Position numbers and translations under genes: made by a program. Shown here one piece after another: positions 7,931 through 16,080 of a stretch of 64,000 nucleotides of DNA. The stretch is from assembly GCF_018130385.1 (NCBI RefSeq), contig NZ_JAFCLU010000017.1, forward strand, positions 62,001 to 126,000. The letters are read 5' to 3'. Each line of letters begins with the position of its first letter. The stretch's first letter is position 1. The stretch is from Bradyrhizobium sp. AUGA SZCCT0283 (GTDB taxonomy: Bacteria > Pseudomonadota > Alphaproteobacteria > Rhizobiales > Xanthobacteraceae). The notes beneath the pieces were generated by a model. That model was not told the DNA's origin, did not search any database, and saw nothing but the letters and a program-made list of their open reading frames with translations.

Positions 7931-7980
7931 TTTAGTCTGGGTTTAGTCTGGGGAAGTACCTCGATGAGAATCATCGAGGT
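7931..7980. promoter_or_regulatory. Tandem repeat and perfect inverted repeat upstream of the integrase
   Basis: TTTAGTCTGGG occurs twice in tandem (7931-7952, the last base approximate). It is followed by a perfect inverted repeat with 10-bp arms ACCTCGATGA and TCATCGAGGT and a 3-base centre (7958-7980). These lie between the integrase start and the attachment site. They could be arm-type recombinase sites or an operator for the integrase gene. Confidence 0.45.
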
Positions 7981-8095
7981 CGCGTTACGCCAGGCTACGC
8001 CCCGGCGCGAAAATTCATGATCGATCAGTAGCTTATTGGGAGGGCGAGAGTATGGCGACGTGTTGGCGAGTGCGGTCGAAAAGCTCCGAATTCAT

Positions 8096-8141
8096 ACTAC
8101 GAATCTGGGGGTCAGGAGTTCGAATCTCTTCGGGCGCGCCA
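8096..8141 (+). repeat. Attachment site: 3' fragment of tRNA-Arg(ACG)
   Basis: The sequence starts in the anticodon loop (ACTACGAATCT), has a normal T-arm (GGAGTTCGAATCTCT), and ends with acceptor strand CGGGCGC, discriminator G and CCA at 8139-8141. The 5' half of the tRNA (D-arm and 5' acceptor strand) is absent upstream, so it cannot make a tRNA. Integrases of this class copy the tRNA 3' end, so an identical segment at the end of an intact gene is expected at the other boundary. Confidence 0.8.
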
Positions 8142-8361
8142 TTCGCGATTTTCTACCACATTGTCCCATGCAGCCCTGAAGCGCGCCCGCGTTCCGCCGG
8201 CGGGGTGCATACCTCAACCCAATTGCGCACCGCGATGAGGGGATTTGGTTGCCTGGAATAGGGGCGCCGCGTTCTTTTTACCCAATTGGGTCATGCCCGA
8301 TCAGAGCCGAAAGATTATGACCGGCAGGAATTGGGGACAAAGCATACTCTTGGGGTTCGAA

Positions 8362-10353
8362 ATGATGTTGCGCGGCCTGGGGATCTTGAGCCTGGGATTG
8401 GTCGTCGCCGGTTCGGCGTCGGCACAAACCTTCAATCAGCTCGTTGGATTTGGCGATAGTTCGCTCGACAGCGGATACTTTCGATACACCAGCACCGGCT
8501 GGAACAATGAAGCCCGGTTTGTAACCGCGCGCGCCAACGGCGCCTCGATCACGGGGTCCGCCGGCCTGATGAATACCGATTTCCTGGCGGCATCGTTCGG
8601 ATTGACCCTCGCGCCGAGCAGCGCGCCGGGCGGAGGAACCAATTTTGCGGTCGCCGGGGCCGAGAACAATTCGCCCAACATCGGAGGAGGCCCCAGCCCA
8701 TCCACGGTGCAGCAGATCAACAATTACCTTGCTTCGACGGGCGGGCAGGCCAATCCGGACGCGCTCTATATCATCCGCTCCGGCGGCAATGACCGCGCCG
8801 CCTTCGTGGCCGCTTATCAGGCGGCCAATGGCGGCGCCTCGCCGCCACCCGGTCTGTTCAACGTGGCCGTGCAGCCCAGCCTGGCCGCGCTGGAGGCATC
8901 TATCAGACAACTGAGCGCAGCCGGCGCGCGCTATATGATCTTGCCGACCTACTTCACCACCAATTCCGATTTCATAGCCTACCAGCAGCAGCTTTGGGGC
9001 GACCTGTCTGCCGCGGGTGTCAAATTCATTCCCGCGGATTCCAGCTCACTTAGACAATACGTCGCCGCGAACCCGGCGGCGTTCGGCTTCACATCGGTTT
9101 TGCCACCAGCAAGCGGCGGCGTTTCCGCGTGCAACCCCCAAATCGGCTTCCCCGGCGCCCAGGGCTACGGACTCATTTGCGTTCCCTCGACTACGCCCGC
9201 CGGTGCCGGCGCAAACGGGACGGCGTATCTCAGTTCGCAAAATTCCCTGCAGACCAGTCTGTTCTCGGACGATCAGCATGTTTCGCCGGCCGGACAGAAG
9301 ATCGAGGCCGACTATTTCTATAGCCTGATCGTTGCGCCGAGCCAGATTTCGTTCCTCGCGGAAGCGCCGGTAAAGACGCGACTGGGGGTCGTTAACGCGA
9401 TCACAAACCAGATCCCGCTTTCCTTCAGCACGCCGGGCGCGTTCCACGGCTGGGTCAGCGGCGACGTCTCCTGGTTGAAGGTCAGGAATAGCTATCCAGG
9501 TTTTCCGGACGATCCAGGGACGCCGGTTGCGGCGACCGCCGGCTTCGATTACGCGATCACGCGTGACTGGCTGGTCGGCGCGGCTTTCTCCGGCGGCACC
9601 ACCAAGCAGAGCTTCAGCCTTGGCGGCGACTATAGGCAGACCGAATACGCGGTCAGCCTCTACAGCGCCTACCGCAAAGATGCTTTCTGGCTGCATGGAA
9701 TCGCGACCTGGGGAACGTTGAACGACGACATCAACCGCATGGTCCCGCTCGGCATCACGATGCAATCCAATCGCGGGAGTACCGATGGCACCAACATCTC
9801 GGTTGCGGCAGAGACGGGTTATAATTTCCGGACCGCTGTTGGATCCCTTCCTGCTGCAGCCGGTGGGGCGCTCAAGGCACCGGCGGCCATGCCGATCTAT
9901 CTTACGCACGGGCCCATCTTTGGAATCATCGCCCAGCAGGTGCACCTCAATCCATTTGCGGAAACCAATGCGAGCGGCGCGCCGACCAACCTGGCATTCG
10001 CAAGCCAGCTTCGCAATTCGGCAGTCAGCGAGCTCGGCTATCAGGCGAGCCTCAACCTCGGTATCTGGGAGCCCTACGCCAGGGCTGTGTGGAATCACGA
10101 ACTCGCCGGCAGCGGCCGGCTCGTCACGGCCTCGCTTCTCAGCATCACAGCCCCGAGCTATTCACTGCCGGCGGTGTTGCTCGGAAAGGATTGGGGCTCG
10201 GGGACAGTCGGCACGCGCATCAAGTTCGCGCCCAACGCCACCGCATTCGCGGCATTCTATTCTCAATTCGCCCAGAACAATGTGACCACCTACGGCGGGC
10301 AGATCGGTGTGAACGTTGCTTTCGATTCCCCTGCAGTTCGTGCCAAGCACTGA
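8362..10353 (+). CDS. Autotransporter with GDSL/SGNH esterase passenger
   Basis: This 663-residue EstA-like protein has three parts. First is a signal peptide (MMLRGLGILSLGLVVAGSASA). Next is an SGNH hydrolase domain with the Ser block GDSSLDSG, the Asn block GGND, and the Asp-His block SDDQHVSPAGQ. From about residue 370 a C-terminal beta-barrel of the autotransporter type follows (FHGWVSGDVSW, WLVGAAFSGG, AYRKDAFWLHGIATW). The passenger would be displayed on or released from the outer membrane and cleave esters of lipids or small acyl compounds. An upstream frame opens at 8245; I chose the ATG at 8362 because it begins the signal peptide. The final residues (PAVRAKH) lack the usual terminal aromatic residue. 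It lies just outside the island and converges on the LuxR gene. Confidence 0.85.
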   Translation: MMLRGLGILSLGLVVAGSASAQTFNQLVGFGDSSLDSGYFRYTSTGWNNEARFVTARANGASITGSAGLMNTDFLAASFGLTLAPSSAPGGGTNFAVAGAENNSPNIGGGPSPSTVQQINNYLASTGGQANPDALYIIRSGGNDRAAFVAAYQAANGGASPPPGLFNVAVQPSLAALEASIRQLSAAGARYMILPTYFTTNSDFIAYQQQLWGDLSAAGVKFIPADSSSLRQYVAANPAAFGFTSVLPPASGGVSACNPQIGFPGAQGYGLICVPSTTPAGAGANGTAYLSSQNSLQTSLFSDDQHVSPAGQKIEADYFYSLIVAPSQISFLAEAPVKTRLGVVNAITNQIPLSFSTPGAFHGWVSGDVSWLKVRNSYPGFPDDPGTPVAATAGFDYAITRDWLVGAAFSGGTTKQSFSLGGDYRQTEYAVSLYSAYRKDAFWLHGIATWGTLNDDINRMVPLGITMQSNRGSTDGTNISVAAETGYNFRTAVGSLPAAAGGALKAPAAMPIYLTHGPIFGIIAQQVHLNPFAETNASGAPTNLAFASQLRNSAVSELGYQASLNLGIWEPYARAVWNHELAGSGRLVTASLLSITAPSYSLPAVLLGKDWGSGTVGTRIKFAPNATAFAAFYSQFAQNNVTTYGGQIGVNVAFDSPAVRAKH

Positions 10354-10387
10354 GATTGGCACGCGTGCCGGCGCGAGTCCGCTTTGG

Positions 10388-11488
10388 TCATGCCAACTGC
10401 GATACCAGGCTGATCAATTCCGCCTGGCGATGCGTACCCGTCTTGGAGAACGCTGATTTCAACTGATTGCGTGCCGTCTCTCGCGCAATCCGCAGAGTTT
10501 GTGCCGCTTCCTCCAAAGACCTGCCACCCGCCAACAGCGATACCAGCCGGGATTCAGCCGAGGTGAGACCGAACGCCTGCGAAATCAACCCGGGCTCGGG
10601 CGCAGGGCGCGGAGCCAGGTTGGACAAGACAAGCATCGCCCGCGCTCCGAGAAAGACGCTGCGGGCCGCACCACCGACGGGCAACACGCGGACGACGACC
10701 GGAGGCTTTGCCGTGCGGCGGATCACGATCGGCGCGGCAGGCAGTGCGGCGATATCAGGCGTCGATCGGATCATGTCGATGAGCTGATCAAGCTCGGTCG
10801 CCGCCTTCTTGTCACGCACGACCAGTTGTCGATCTCTAATCCGAATCTCCTCGTCAAATCCGGCATCGGCCGCCGCGTTCGCGCTCAGCACCATGCCCTG
10901 CCGGTTGATAACCAGTGCAGGCTGGCGGACGCGGCTCAGCACGTCGGTCATGGAGGTGAGGGCGATCCGGCCTATTGCGGTCGAAAGGGTGGCGGTCTCC
11001 GTCAATCGCGGCGCAAGCCGTGCAAGCAAGCGTTTGTCCTGCGCCTCGAACGGACCCTCGCGCCCGGTCCGCTGGATGGCCAGCGCCCAGGCGGCGGACC
11101 CGGCCCAGAAGCCGACACCGGCGAACCATCGCAACCCGAACGGATAAAGGACCTCGTTATACATGGGGTTTGAGCGAATCTGCTCCGGCGTCAGGATATC
11201 GTGGTCGGTGACGATCTCGCCGGACATCATGCGCGGAAATCCAGCGGCTCGCGGATCAGTCAGGTGCCAACCTTCCTTGAAGTAGAGGCGAGTACCCTCA
11301 TCCATCGATTGCGTCCGCGGCACATCCGGCGTCCGAACGTCGCTCTGGAGAAGGACGGCCGCCGATGCGCCGACCGCCCTGCAGATGTCGTCCATGATGG
11401 CGGGCCAAGCGGCGGGATCCACCGCAGCTTCCCCAAATCGATCGATGACTTTCGACAACTGATCGCTATCAATTCCATTTGTCCCCAA
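10388..11488 (-). CDS. LuxR-family transcriptional regulator
   Basis: This is a 366-residue protein with a C-terminal LuxR helix-turn-helix (FGLTSAESRLVSLLAGGRSLEEAAQTLRI, ETARNQLKSAFSKTGTHRQAEL). The N-terminal 280 residues look like a PAS/GAF-type sensor (WPAIMDDICRAVGASAAVLLQ; a second sensor-like part at LSRVRQPALVINRQGMVLSANAAAD). This form is common in rhizobial regulators that do not use acyl-homoserine lactones. The start is a TTG; no better ATG is visible in frame. It converges with the autotransporter gene. Its target is unknown. Confidence 0.8.
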   Translation of the reverse strand: MGTNGIDSDQLSKVIDRFGEAAVDPAAWPAIMDDICRAVGASAAVLLQSDVRTPDVPRTQSMDEGTRLYFKEGWHLTDPRAAGFPRMMSGEIVTDHDILTPEQIRSNPMYNEVLYPFGLRWFAGVGFWAGSAAWALAIQRTGREGPFEAQDKRLLARLAPRLTETATLSTAIGRIALTSMTDVLSRVRQPALVINRQGMVLSANAAADAGFDEEIRIRDRQLVVRDKKAATELDQLIDMIRSTPDIAALPAAPIVIRRTAKPPVVVRVLPVGGAARSVFLGARAMLVLSNLAPRPAPEPGLISQAFGLTSAESRLVSLLAGGRSLEEAAQTLRIARETARNQLKSAFSKTGTHRQAELISLVSQLA

Positions 11489-11986
11489 GAGCGGGCCCCT
11501 TTCCGCTTATTCCCGTGGCATCCGTTTCCTCCAACGGCTGCACAGACATTTCCGACGTCGCAGGCTCCACCAGGCACAAGAGCCTGCGTGCCGGCCGGCT
11601 GGTACCCTGCTCCAAAAGGTGGGCCGGCAACTTGGAAATCTCTCGCGACAGCACGGCGAATTGCAAGCATGTTAAGAGAACCTTGTGGGAAAATCTGGAA
11701 GGGCCAGTCCGCAACGGCATTTTTGCACTTTACAAACGCCGGCCCGTCAGCGGTCGCGCGAAGCCTTGGCCGGAATTATAACGAGATTTCAATCCTATAT
11801 GAGTTCGCAGTTTTATTCCGAAAGGCGCGCCACTTCACGATTTTGTACGATATTGTCGCCGGTTGGCACGCAGGCGCAGCAACGAGCCGCCAATAACCAC
11901 ACAAACTCCCATCGGTTAGACCGCTCAGGGACGCTACCCTGAGCCAGCGGATCGGCTGCAAGCAAGGGAACGGCGGAGATCAGACT
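11489..11986. other. Intergenic region without a convincing gene
   Basis: Open frames here are antisense-like or Arg/Pro-rich and lack ribosome binding sites. The only structure I see is one copy of a dispersed repeat at 11823-11902. Confidence 0.5.
11823..11902 (+). repeat. Dispersed repeat, A-type copy
   Basis: This segment starts GGCGCGCC and contains CGGTTGGCACGCAGG. It matches 12760-12838 at roughly three quarters of positions by eye. It lacks the B-type segment that precedes the second copy. Confidence 0.5.
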
Positions 11987-12041
11987 GTATCAGTGGCTGA
12001 TACGCGCCTGCTTGACGCATGTATCATAAAATGATACATGC
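11987..12041 (+). promoter_or_regulatory. higBA promoter with two matching operators
   Basis: Two inverted repeats share the core GTATCA-N5-TGATAC. The first is at 11987-12003 with arms GTATCAG and CTGATAC. The second is at 12017-12041 with 11-bp arms GCATGTATCAT and ATGATACATGC. Their centres are 34 bases apart, about three helical turns. A candidate -35 TTGACG (12012-12017) and -10 TACATG (12035-12040), spaced 17, overlap the second operator. HigA antitoxins repress their own promoter through such palindromes. Confidence 0.7.
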
Positions 12042-12047
12042 AGCCTT

Positions 12048-12329
12048 GTGATCAGGAGCTTTCGGGACAAAATCACTGAAGCCGTGTTCAACGGCGAAAG
12101 CCCGAAGGGCTTTCCGGCCGATTTGGTCAAGGTGGCGCGCCGGAAATTGCGCTACCTCAACGCCGCGGGCGATCTTGGCGATTTGAGATCGCCGCCCGGC
12201 AACCGCCTTGAGGCGCTCGCGGGGAATCGTCAGGGACAGCACTCGATCCGCATTAACGACCAATTCCGGGTGTGCTTCGTTTGGACGGCGGAAGGTCCGG
12301 CGGAGGTCGAAGTCGTGGACTACCACTAG
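12048..12329 (+). CDS. higB: HigB-type toxin (RelE superfamily mRNA endonuclease)
   Basis: This 93-residue protein has the HigB pattern: MIRSFRDKITEAVFNGE, VARRKLRYLNAAGDLGDLRSPPGNRLEAL, QHSIRINDQFRVCFVW, VEVVDYH. Family members cut mRNA on the ribosome. The RINDQFRVCF strand and terminal DYH are the usual conserved residues. The start is a GTG 6 bases after the operator, with a poor ribosome binding site. The antitoxin gene follows 13 bases after the stop, in the toxin-first order typical of higBA. Confidence 0.9.
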   Translation: MIRSFRDKITEAVFNGESPKGFPADLVKVARRKLRYLNAAGDLGDLRSPPGNRLEALAGNRQGQHSIRINDQFRVCFVWTAEGPAEVEVVDYH

Positions 12330-12342
12330 AAGGGAAGCCGCA

Positions 12343-12648
12343 ATGACCAAGAAGCTCAAACCCATGCACCCCGGTGAGGTTCTGCGGGAGGAATTTCTCG
12401 TTCCACTCAAGATGTCGGCGGGCGCTCTTGCCAAGGTCTGCGGCTTGCCTCGGACTAGGATCGAGCGGATTGCCGGCGAGCAGACCGGTATTACGGCCGA
12501 TACTGCGCTGCGGCTCGGCAAGGCGCTCGGCACGACGGCGCAGCTTTGGCTCAATCTGCAGACTGACTATGATGTTCAAGTCGCAAAGCGCGATCTCGGC
12601 AAGATTCTCGACCGGATCGAGACCGTAAACAAGCCGAAGGCAGCCTAG
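12343..12648 (+). CDS. higA: HigA-type antitoxin with XRE helix-turn-helix
   Basis: This 101-residue protein begins MTKKLKPMHPGEVLREEFLVPLKMS, the standard HigA start. A helix-turn-helix follows (AGALAKVCGLPRTRIERIAGEQTGITADTALRLGKALG), then AQLWLNLQTDYDVQVAKRDLG. It neutralises HigB and represses the operon at the palindromes at 11987-12041. The ATG is preceded by a GGGAAG ribosome binding site. It is intact and matches the family length. Confidence 0.92.
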   Translation: MTKKLKPMHPGEVLREEFLVPLKMSAGALAKVCGLPRTRIERIAGEQTGITADTALRLGKALGTTAQLWLNLQTDYDVQVAKRDLGKILDRIETVNKPKAA

Positions 12649-12713
12649 CCCGCGTACTAAGATTTCGTGGGGCGTCGAACGCTTGCGGATCAGCGCGGGT
12701 GGCAGGCCGCAGA

Positions 12714-12838
12714 ATCATAGCACCACGGCGAACGAATAGTGCCCATCTTCATCGGCCGTGGCGCGCCAGTTTATGATTTTGCACGACGCCGTTGCCGGTC
12801 GGCACGCAGGTGCCGTATCAAGCCGCCGATAGCCACAC
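12714..12838 (+). repeat. Dispersed repeat, composite B+A copy
   Basis: Bases 12714-12767 match 15904-15957 with 4 differences in 54 positions (the B segment, containing GAATAGTGCCCATCTTCATC). Bases 12760-12838 match 11823-11902 (the A segment). The three sites look like pieces of one longer dispersed element. Confidence 0.6.
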
Positions 12839-12856
12839 GGGGAACTTGCTGTCGGG

Positions 12857-12988
12857 TCAGGCCGCCTTCCTTCGACTTGGCCGGATCAACACCTCTGCGG
12901 AAATTCCAAGCCGTTTACGCAGGCGGCGGATCATTGCAATCGAAAGCCCGCGTTTTCGGTTCAGCACCTCGGCAATGCGCGACGCGAG
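12857..12988 (-). pseudogene. C-terminal remnant of a HigA/XRE-type antitoxin
   Basis: The last 43 residues (LASRIAEVLNRKRGLSIAMI, RRLRKRLGISAEVLIRPSR) match the second half of the helix-turn-helix and the tail of HigA-like antitoxins (usually RRPLTLPMIRRLHEGLGIPAEVLI). The N-terminal half and any toxin are missing. It is distinct in sequence from the intact higA 200 bases away, so a second toxin-antitoxin locus once stood here. Confidence 0.55.
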
Positions 12989-13002
12989 GCGGACGGTGCC
13001 CG

Positions 13003-14556
13003 TTAGCTTTCCGGTACGCCGGCCCTGCGCAGACCGGTTAGCAGGCGTTCGAGACATCGTTCGTCGAAGACCACGTAGTCACGCCGCGCCTGAGCAATGG
13101 AAAATCGAGGGTGGTGCTTCTCCAGTTCGACGCGCGCCTGCTCGGCGTTCGCGCGATCGCCGAGATGACCTAGCGACGACGTAATGAGCATCCGTGGCAC
13201 CCAAGTATCAAAAGTCTGGATAGCCTGACGGGCGATCTCGATGGCTTTGGCGTACTCACCGAGGTAGAAATGCCCGACTGCAAGAACGTTGAGATATTGC
13301 CGTGCGTTTGGCGCGAAGGGGCTCAGACGGATTGCCTGTTCGGCCTCCGCGAGGCCCTCAAGACATCGGCCGGACTGAATCAGCAGCCGACCCAGGATCG
13401 CATGGGCATGGGCAAAGCTTGGACTAAGGGCGATCGCCCGTTTCACCGCGTCGATCGCGGAATCCGGCTGACGCATGAAGGTCAGCGCCCAGGCGAGCGC
13501 AAGATGCGACAGGGGATCGCGATCATCGAGGGCTGCGGCGCGGCGTGCTCGGTCGAAAATGTCCCTTGAATCGTGAACAGCAAAACAAAAGAAGAGGTCC
13601 TCTGCCTGGCTCCAGGCGATCGCCGCATGGGCTGGTGCGAAGTTGGGGTCGAGGCTTAACGATCTTTCGAGCAACTGGCGGGCTTCGACGTTGCCCTCCC
13701 GGGTGCGCTTCGCGATCAGCGCCATTCCACGATGAAAGAGCTCCCAGGCACCAAGATTCTCCGGTGGCGTTGCCTTGGTCCGCTCATACTCGGCGCGGCC
13801 GAGCTCGGGCTCGATCTGCCCGGCGATCCCCAAGGCGATCTCATCCTGGACAGCGAATATATCGTCCAGCTTGCGGTCGAAGCGCTCCGTCCAGATATGG
13901 TTCCCACTTAGGCCGTCGAGGAGTTGAGCCGAAACTCTGACGCGCCCTTCGGCGTTGCGCACGCTGCCTTCCACCACATAGCGCACACCGAGCGTCGCGG
14001 CGATCTCACGCAAATCCGGCGGCGCTTGCTTGTATCGCTGTGTCGCGTTGCGCGCGATCACGAAGAACTGACGGATGCGGCTGAGCGCCGCCGTGAGGTC
14101 CTCGGTGATTCCGTCGGCGAAGAAATCCTGGTCGGGATCGTTCGACATGTTAACGAAAGGCAGGACCGCAATCGAGGGCCGGTCTGGCGGCGCGAGGCTG
14201 ACAATCGGCGTCTCCGGCGCCAGGTCCGATGACGCAACGCTGTCCAATTGCCCCCGTACCTCGCCGACGAACCGCACACCCTTGCGCGCGACCGTCCGGA
14301 TCAGGCGTTGCTGATCGCCGTCGTCGCCGATTGCGCGGCGTGCCGCATTGATGCGGCTGATGAGGGTCGATTCGGACACGATCCGTCCATTCCAGACCGC
14401 GATGAGGAGGTCATCCTTGCTAACGACGCGACCGCGGTTCTCAATCAGATAGACCAACAGATCGAAGACCTGAGGCTGCAGCGGCACCGGAGCCTGTCCA
14501 CGGCGGAGCTCCCGACGCTCCGTGTCCAGGACGCACTGATCGAAGTAAAGGCGCAT
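13003..14556 (-). CDS. Winged-helix transcriptional regulator with TPR repeats
   Basis: This is a 517-residue protein. Residues 1-95 form an OmpR/PhoB-type winged helix (LQPQVFDLLVYLIENRGRVV, KDDLLIAVWNGRIVSESTL, RKGVRFVGEV). From about 125 comes the SIAVLPFVNMSNDPDQDFFADGITEDL domain seen beside adenylate cyclases and CadC-like regulators. After about 270 there are several TPR units (ARQLLERSLSLDPNFAPAHA, AIDAVKRAIALSPSFAHAHA). No membrane segment is visible between the parts, so it is probably cytoplasmic, unlike the protein at 29258. It is divergent from the methyltransferase at 14689 and may control it; that link is inferred from position only. Confidence 0.8.
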   Translation of the reverse strand: MRLYFDQCVLDTERRELRRGQAPVPLQPQVFDLLVYLIENRGRVVSKDDLLIAVWNGRIVSESTLISRINAARRAIGDDGDQQRLIRTVARKGVRFVGEVRGQLDSVASSDLAPETPIVSLAPPDRPSIAVLPFVNMSNDPDQDFFADGITEDLTAALSRIRQFFVIARNATQRYKQAPPDLREIAATLGVRYVVEGSVRNAEGRVRVSAQLLDGLSGNHIWTERFDRKLDDIFAVQDEIALGIAGQIEPELGRAEYERTKATPPENLGAWELFHRGMALIAKRTREGNVEARQLLERSLSLDPNFAPAHAAIAWSQAEDLFFCFAVHDSRDIFDRARRAAALDDRDPLSHLALAWALTFMRQPDSAIDAVKRAIALSPSFAHAHAILGRLLIQSGRCLEGLAEAEQAIRLSPFAPNARQYLNVLAVGHFYLGEYAKAIEIARQAIQTFDTWVPRMLITSSLGHLGDRANAEQARVELEKHHPRFSIAQARRDYVVFDERCLERLLTGLRRAGVPES

Positions 14557-14688
14557 GCTGCCGCTCTCTAACTTGCCGCTCCGATTGGTATGTCAACGGA
14601 ATGAGCATGAAAAATCAATATCGTCTCCATGCGGATCTCTGCCGGCTTGCCTAGGCTTGCTCTCACGCGAATATGCAAAGGTGCGGCC

Positions 14689-15732
14689 ATGAACCAGCAG
14701 GTCCAGCCGAACATTGCCACGCCCGTCGCCACGCTGACGCCAGACGCCATCATGCAGCTTGGTTTTGCATTTTGGGGCTCGAAAACGCTGTTGAGCGCGA
14801 TAGAGCTCGGACTATTCACATTGCTTGCCGACGGGCCGATGAACGCCGAGGCGTTGACCACGCGGCTCAAGCTGCATCCGCGCAGCGTCCGCGATTTCCT
14901 CGATGCACTGGTCGCGCTCGGCCAACTCGAGCGCCACGACGCGCTCTATTCCAATACGCCGGCGGGCGCGCTGTTTCTCGATCGCCGCAAGCCGACCTAT
15001 GTGGGCGGCATGCTCGAAATGGCAAACGCGCGGCTCTATCCATTCTGGGGCTCGCTAACTGAGGGGCTGCGGACCGGCGAGCCGCAGAACGAGGCCAAGC
15101 AGGGCCGCGACCTGTTCGATGAGATTTACCGGAGCCCGGCGATCCTCGCCGACTTCCTTAAGGCGATGACGGGACTGAGCCTTGGCGCTGCACACGCGAT
15201 CGTGGACAAATTCCCCTGGGCCGACCACAAGACTTTCGCCGATATCGGTACCGCCCAAGGCGGCCTTGCGGTCGAACTCACCCGCGCGCACACCCATCTC
15301 AAGGGCATCGGATTCGATCTCCCAGTGGTGAAGCCGCATTTCGAGGCCTACGCGGCGCAGCACGGCCTCTCCTCGCGACTCTCGTTCCAAGCAGGCGACT
15401 TCTTCGCCGACCCGATGCCCTCGGCCGACGTGCTGATCATGGGGCACATCCTGCATGACTGGAGCCTCGAGAAGAAGCGAATGCTGATCCGCAAGGCCTA
15501 CGAGGCGCTTCCTTACGGTGGCGCGCTCATCGTCTACGATCCGATCATCGATGACGAGCGCAGGAAGAACGCGTTCGGGCTCCTGATGAGCCTGAACATG
15601 CTGATCGAAACCCGCGAAGGTTTCGATTTTACCGGAGCCGATTGCATCGGCTGGCTCAAGAAGGCGGGCTTTGTCGAAACGGGCGTCGAGCCGCTGGTTG
15701 GCCCGGATTCGATGGTGATGGGCATCAAGTGA
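14689..15732 (+). CDS. SAM-dependent O-methyltransferase (acetylserotonin OMT family)
   Basis: This is a 347-residue protein. The N-terminal half is the dimerisation/winged-helix domain (MQLGFAFWGSKTLLSAIELGLFTLL, RLKLHPRSVRDFLDAL). The C-terminal half is a Rossmann methyltransferase with motif I (FADIGTAQGGLAVELTRAH), an acidic pair after beta-2, DVLIMGHILHDWSLEKKRMLI with the catalytic His-Asp pair, and YGGALIVYDPIIDDER. Family members methylate hydroxyl groups of small aromatic or polyketide compounds; the substrate is unknown. The ATG at 14689 has AAAGGTG six bases upstream, so it is preferred over the earlier start at 14629. It is divergent from the winged-helix/TPR regulator. Confidence 0.85.
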   Translation: MNQQVQPNIATPVATLTPDAIMQLGFAFWGSKTLLSAIELGLFTLLADGPMNAEALTTRLKLHPRSVRDFLDALVALGQLERHDALYSNTPAGALFLDRRKPTYVGGMLEMANARLYPFWGSLTEGLRTGEPQNEAKQGRDLFDEIYRSPAILADFLKAMTGLSLGAAHAIVDKFPWADHKTFADIGTAQGGLAVELTRAHTHLKGIGFDLPVVKPHFEAYAAQHGLSSRLSFQAGDFFADPMPSADVLIMGHILHDWSLEKKRMLIRKAYEALPYGGALIVYDPIIDDERRKNAFGLLMSLNMLIETREGFDFTGADCIGWLKKAGFVETGVEPLVGPDSMVMGIK

Positions 15733-16080
15733 AACGCGACCGAGTTTTCTCCGCTCTCGGCTTATCACGCCATTCCCGGGATTGATCTAAAGGGGCGCTA
15801 TCGACGGGCAACCGAAAATCGGGAAGACTGCGGCCCATGAGACGTAGCGAAAGGTTGCAGGCCATCGCAGGTTAGTCGGTTGGGGCGCGTAATCGGCTAT
15901 GGCATCATAGCACAACGGCGAAGCAATAGTGCCCATCTTCATCGGTCGTGGCGCGCCTCGGCATAGACGATCAACGCCAACGCGGACCGTCGCGTGTGGG
16001 CGAACGAGCCGACGCTGGCATTGACGCATCCCAGCGTGCCTTTACAATGAGTTCCGAAATCCCCAGGCTAAGGCTGCTGC
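15733..16080. other. Intergenic region holding a dispersed repeat
   Basis: There is no convincing gene between the methyltransferase and the secretion cluster. The minus-strand open frame at 15787-16029 is formed by the repeat at 15904-15957. Confidence 0.5.
15904..15957 (+). repeat. Dispersed repeat, B-type copy
   Basis: 54 bases differ at only 4 positions from 12714-12767. The A segment does not follow here. Confidence 0.65.

Larger units (their letters stand above)
1..8141. mobile_element. Right end of an integrated element (genomic island) in tRNA-Arg
   Basis: The right boundary is a 3' fragment of tRNA-Arg(ACG) at 8096-8141, and a phage-type tyrosine recombinase lies just inside it. 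The left boundary and the intact tRNA gene are expected outside the window, to the left. The content fits an element: many short hypothetical genes, several frameshifted genes, a ribbon-helix-helix regulator and long stretches without an intact gene. No replication, conjugation or phage structural gene is visible here, so the type of element cannot be named. The extent is inferred. Confidence 0.7.

Noticed and set aside
606..7965. 15-bp inverted match between 606-620 and 7951-7965 (GGGAAGTACCTCGAT)
   Set aside because: The match does not extend on either side, and a match of 15 bases between two places in 64 kb is expected by chance a few times.
11201..11896. 231-codon plus-strand open frame
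   Set aside because: It overlaps the LuxR gene on the other strand for 290 bases and then crosses a repeat; no motif or ribosome binding site supports it.
15787..16029. 80-codon minus-strand open frame (MRQCQRRLVRPH...)
   Set aside because: It is built from the dispersed repeat at 15904-15957 and has no independent coding signal.
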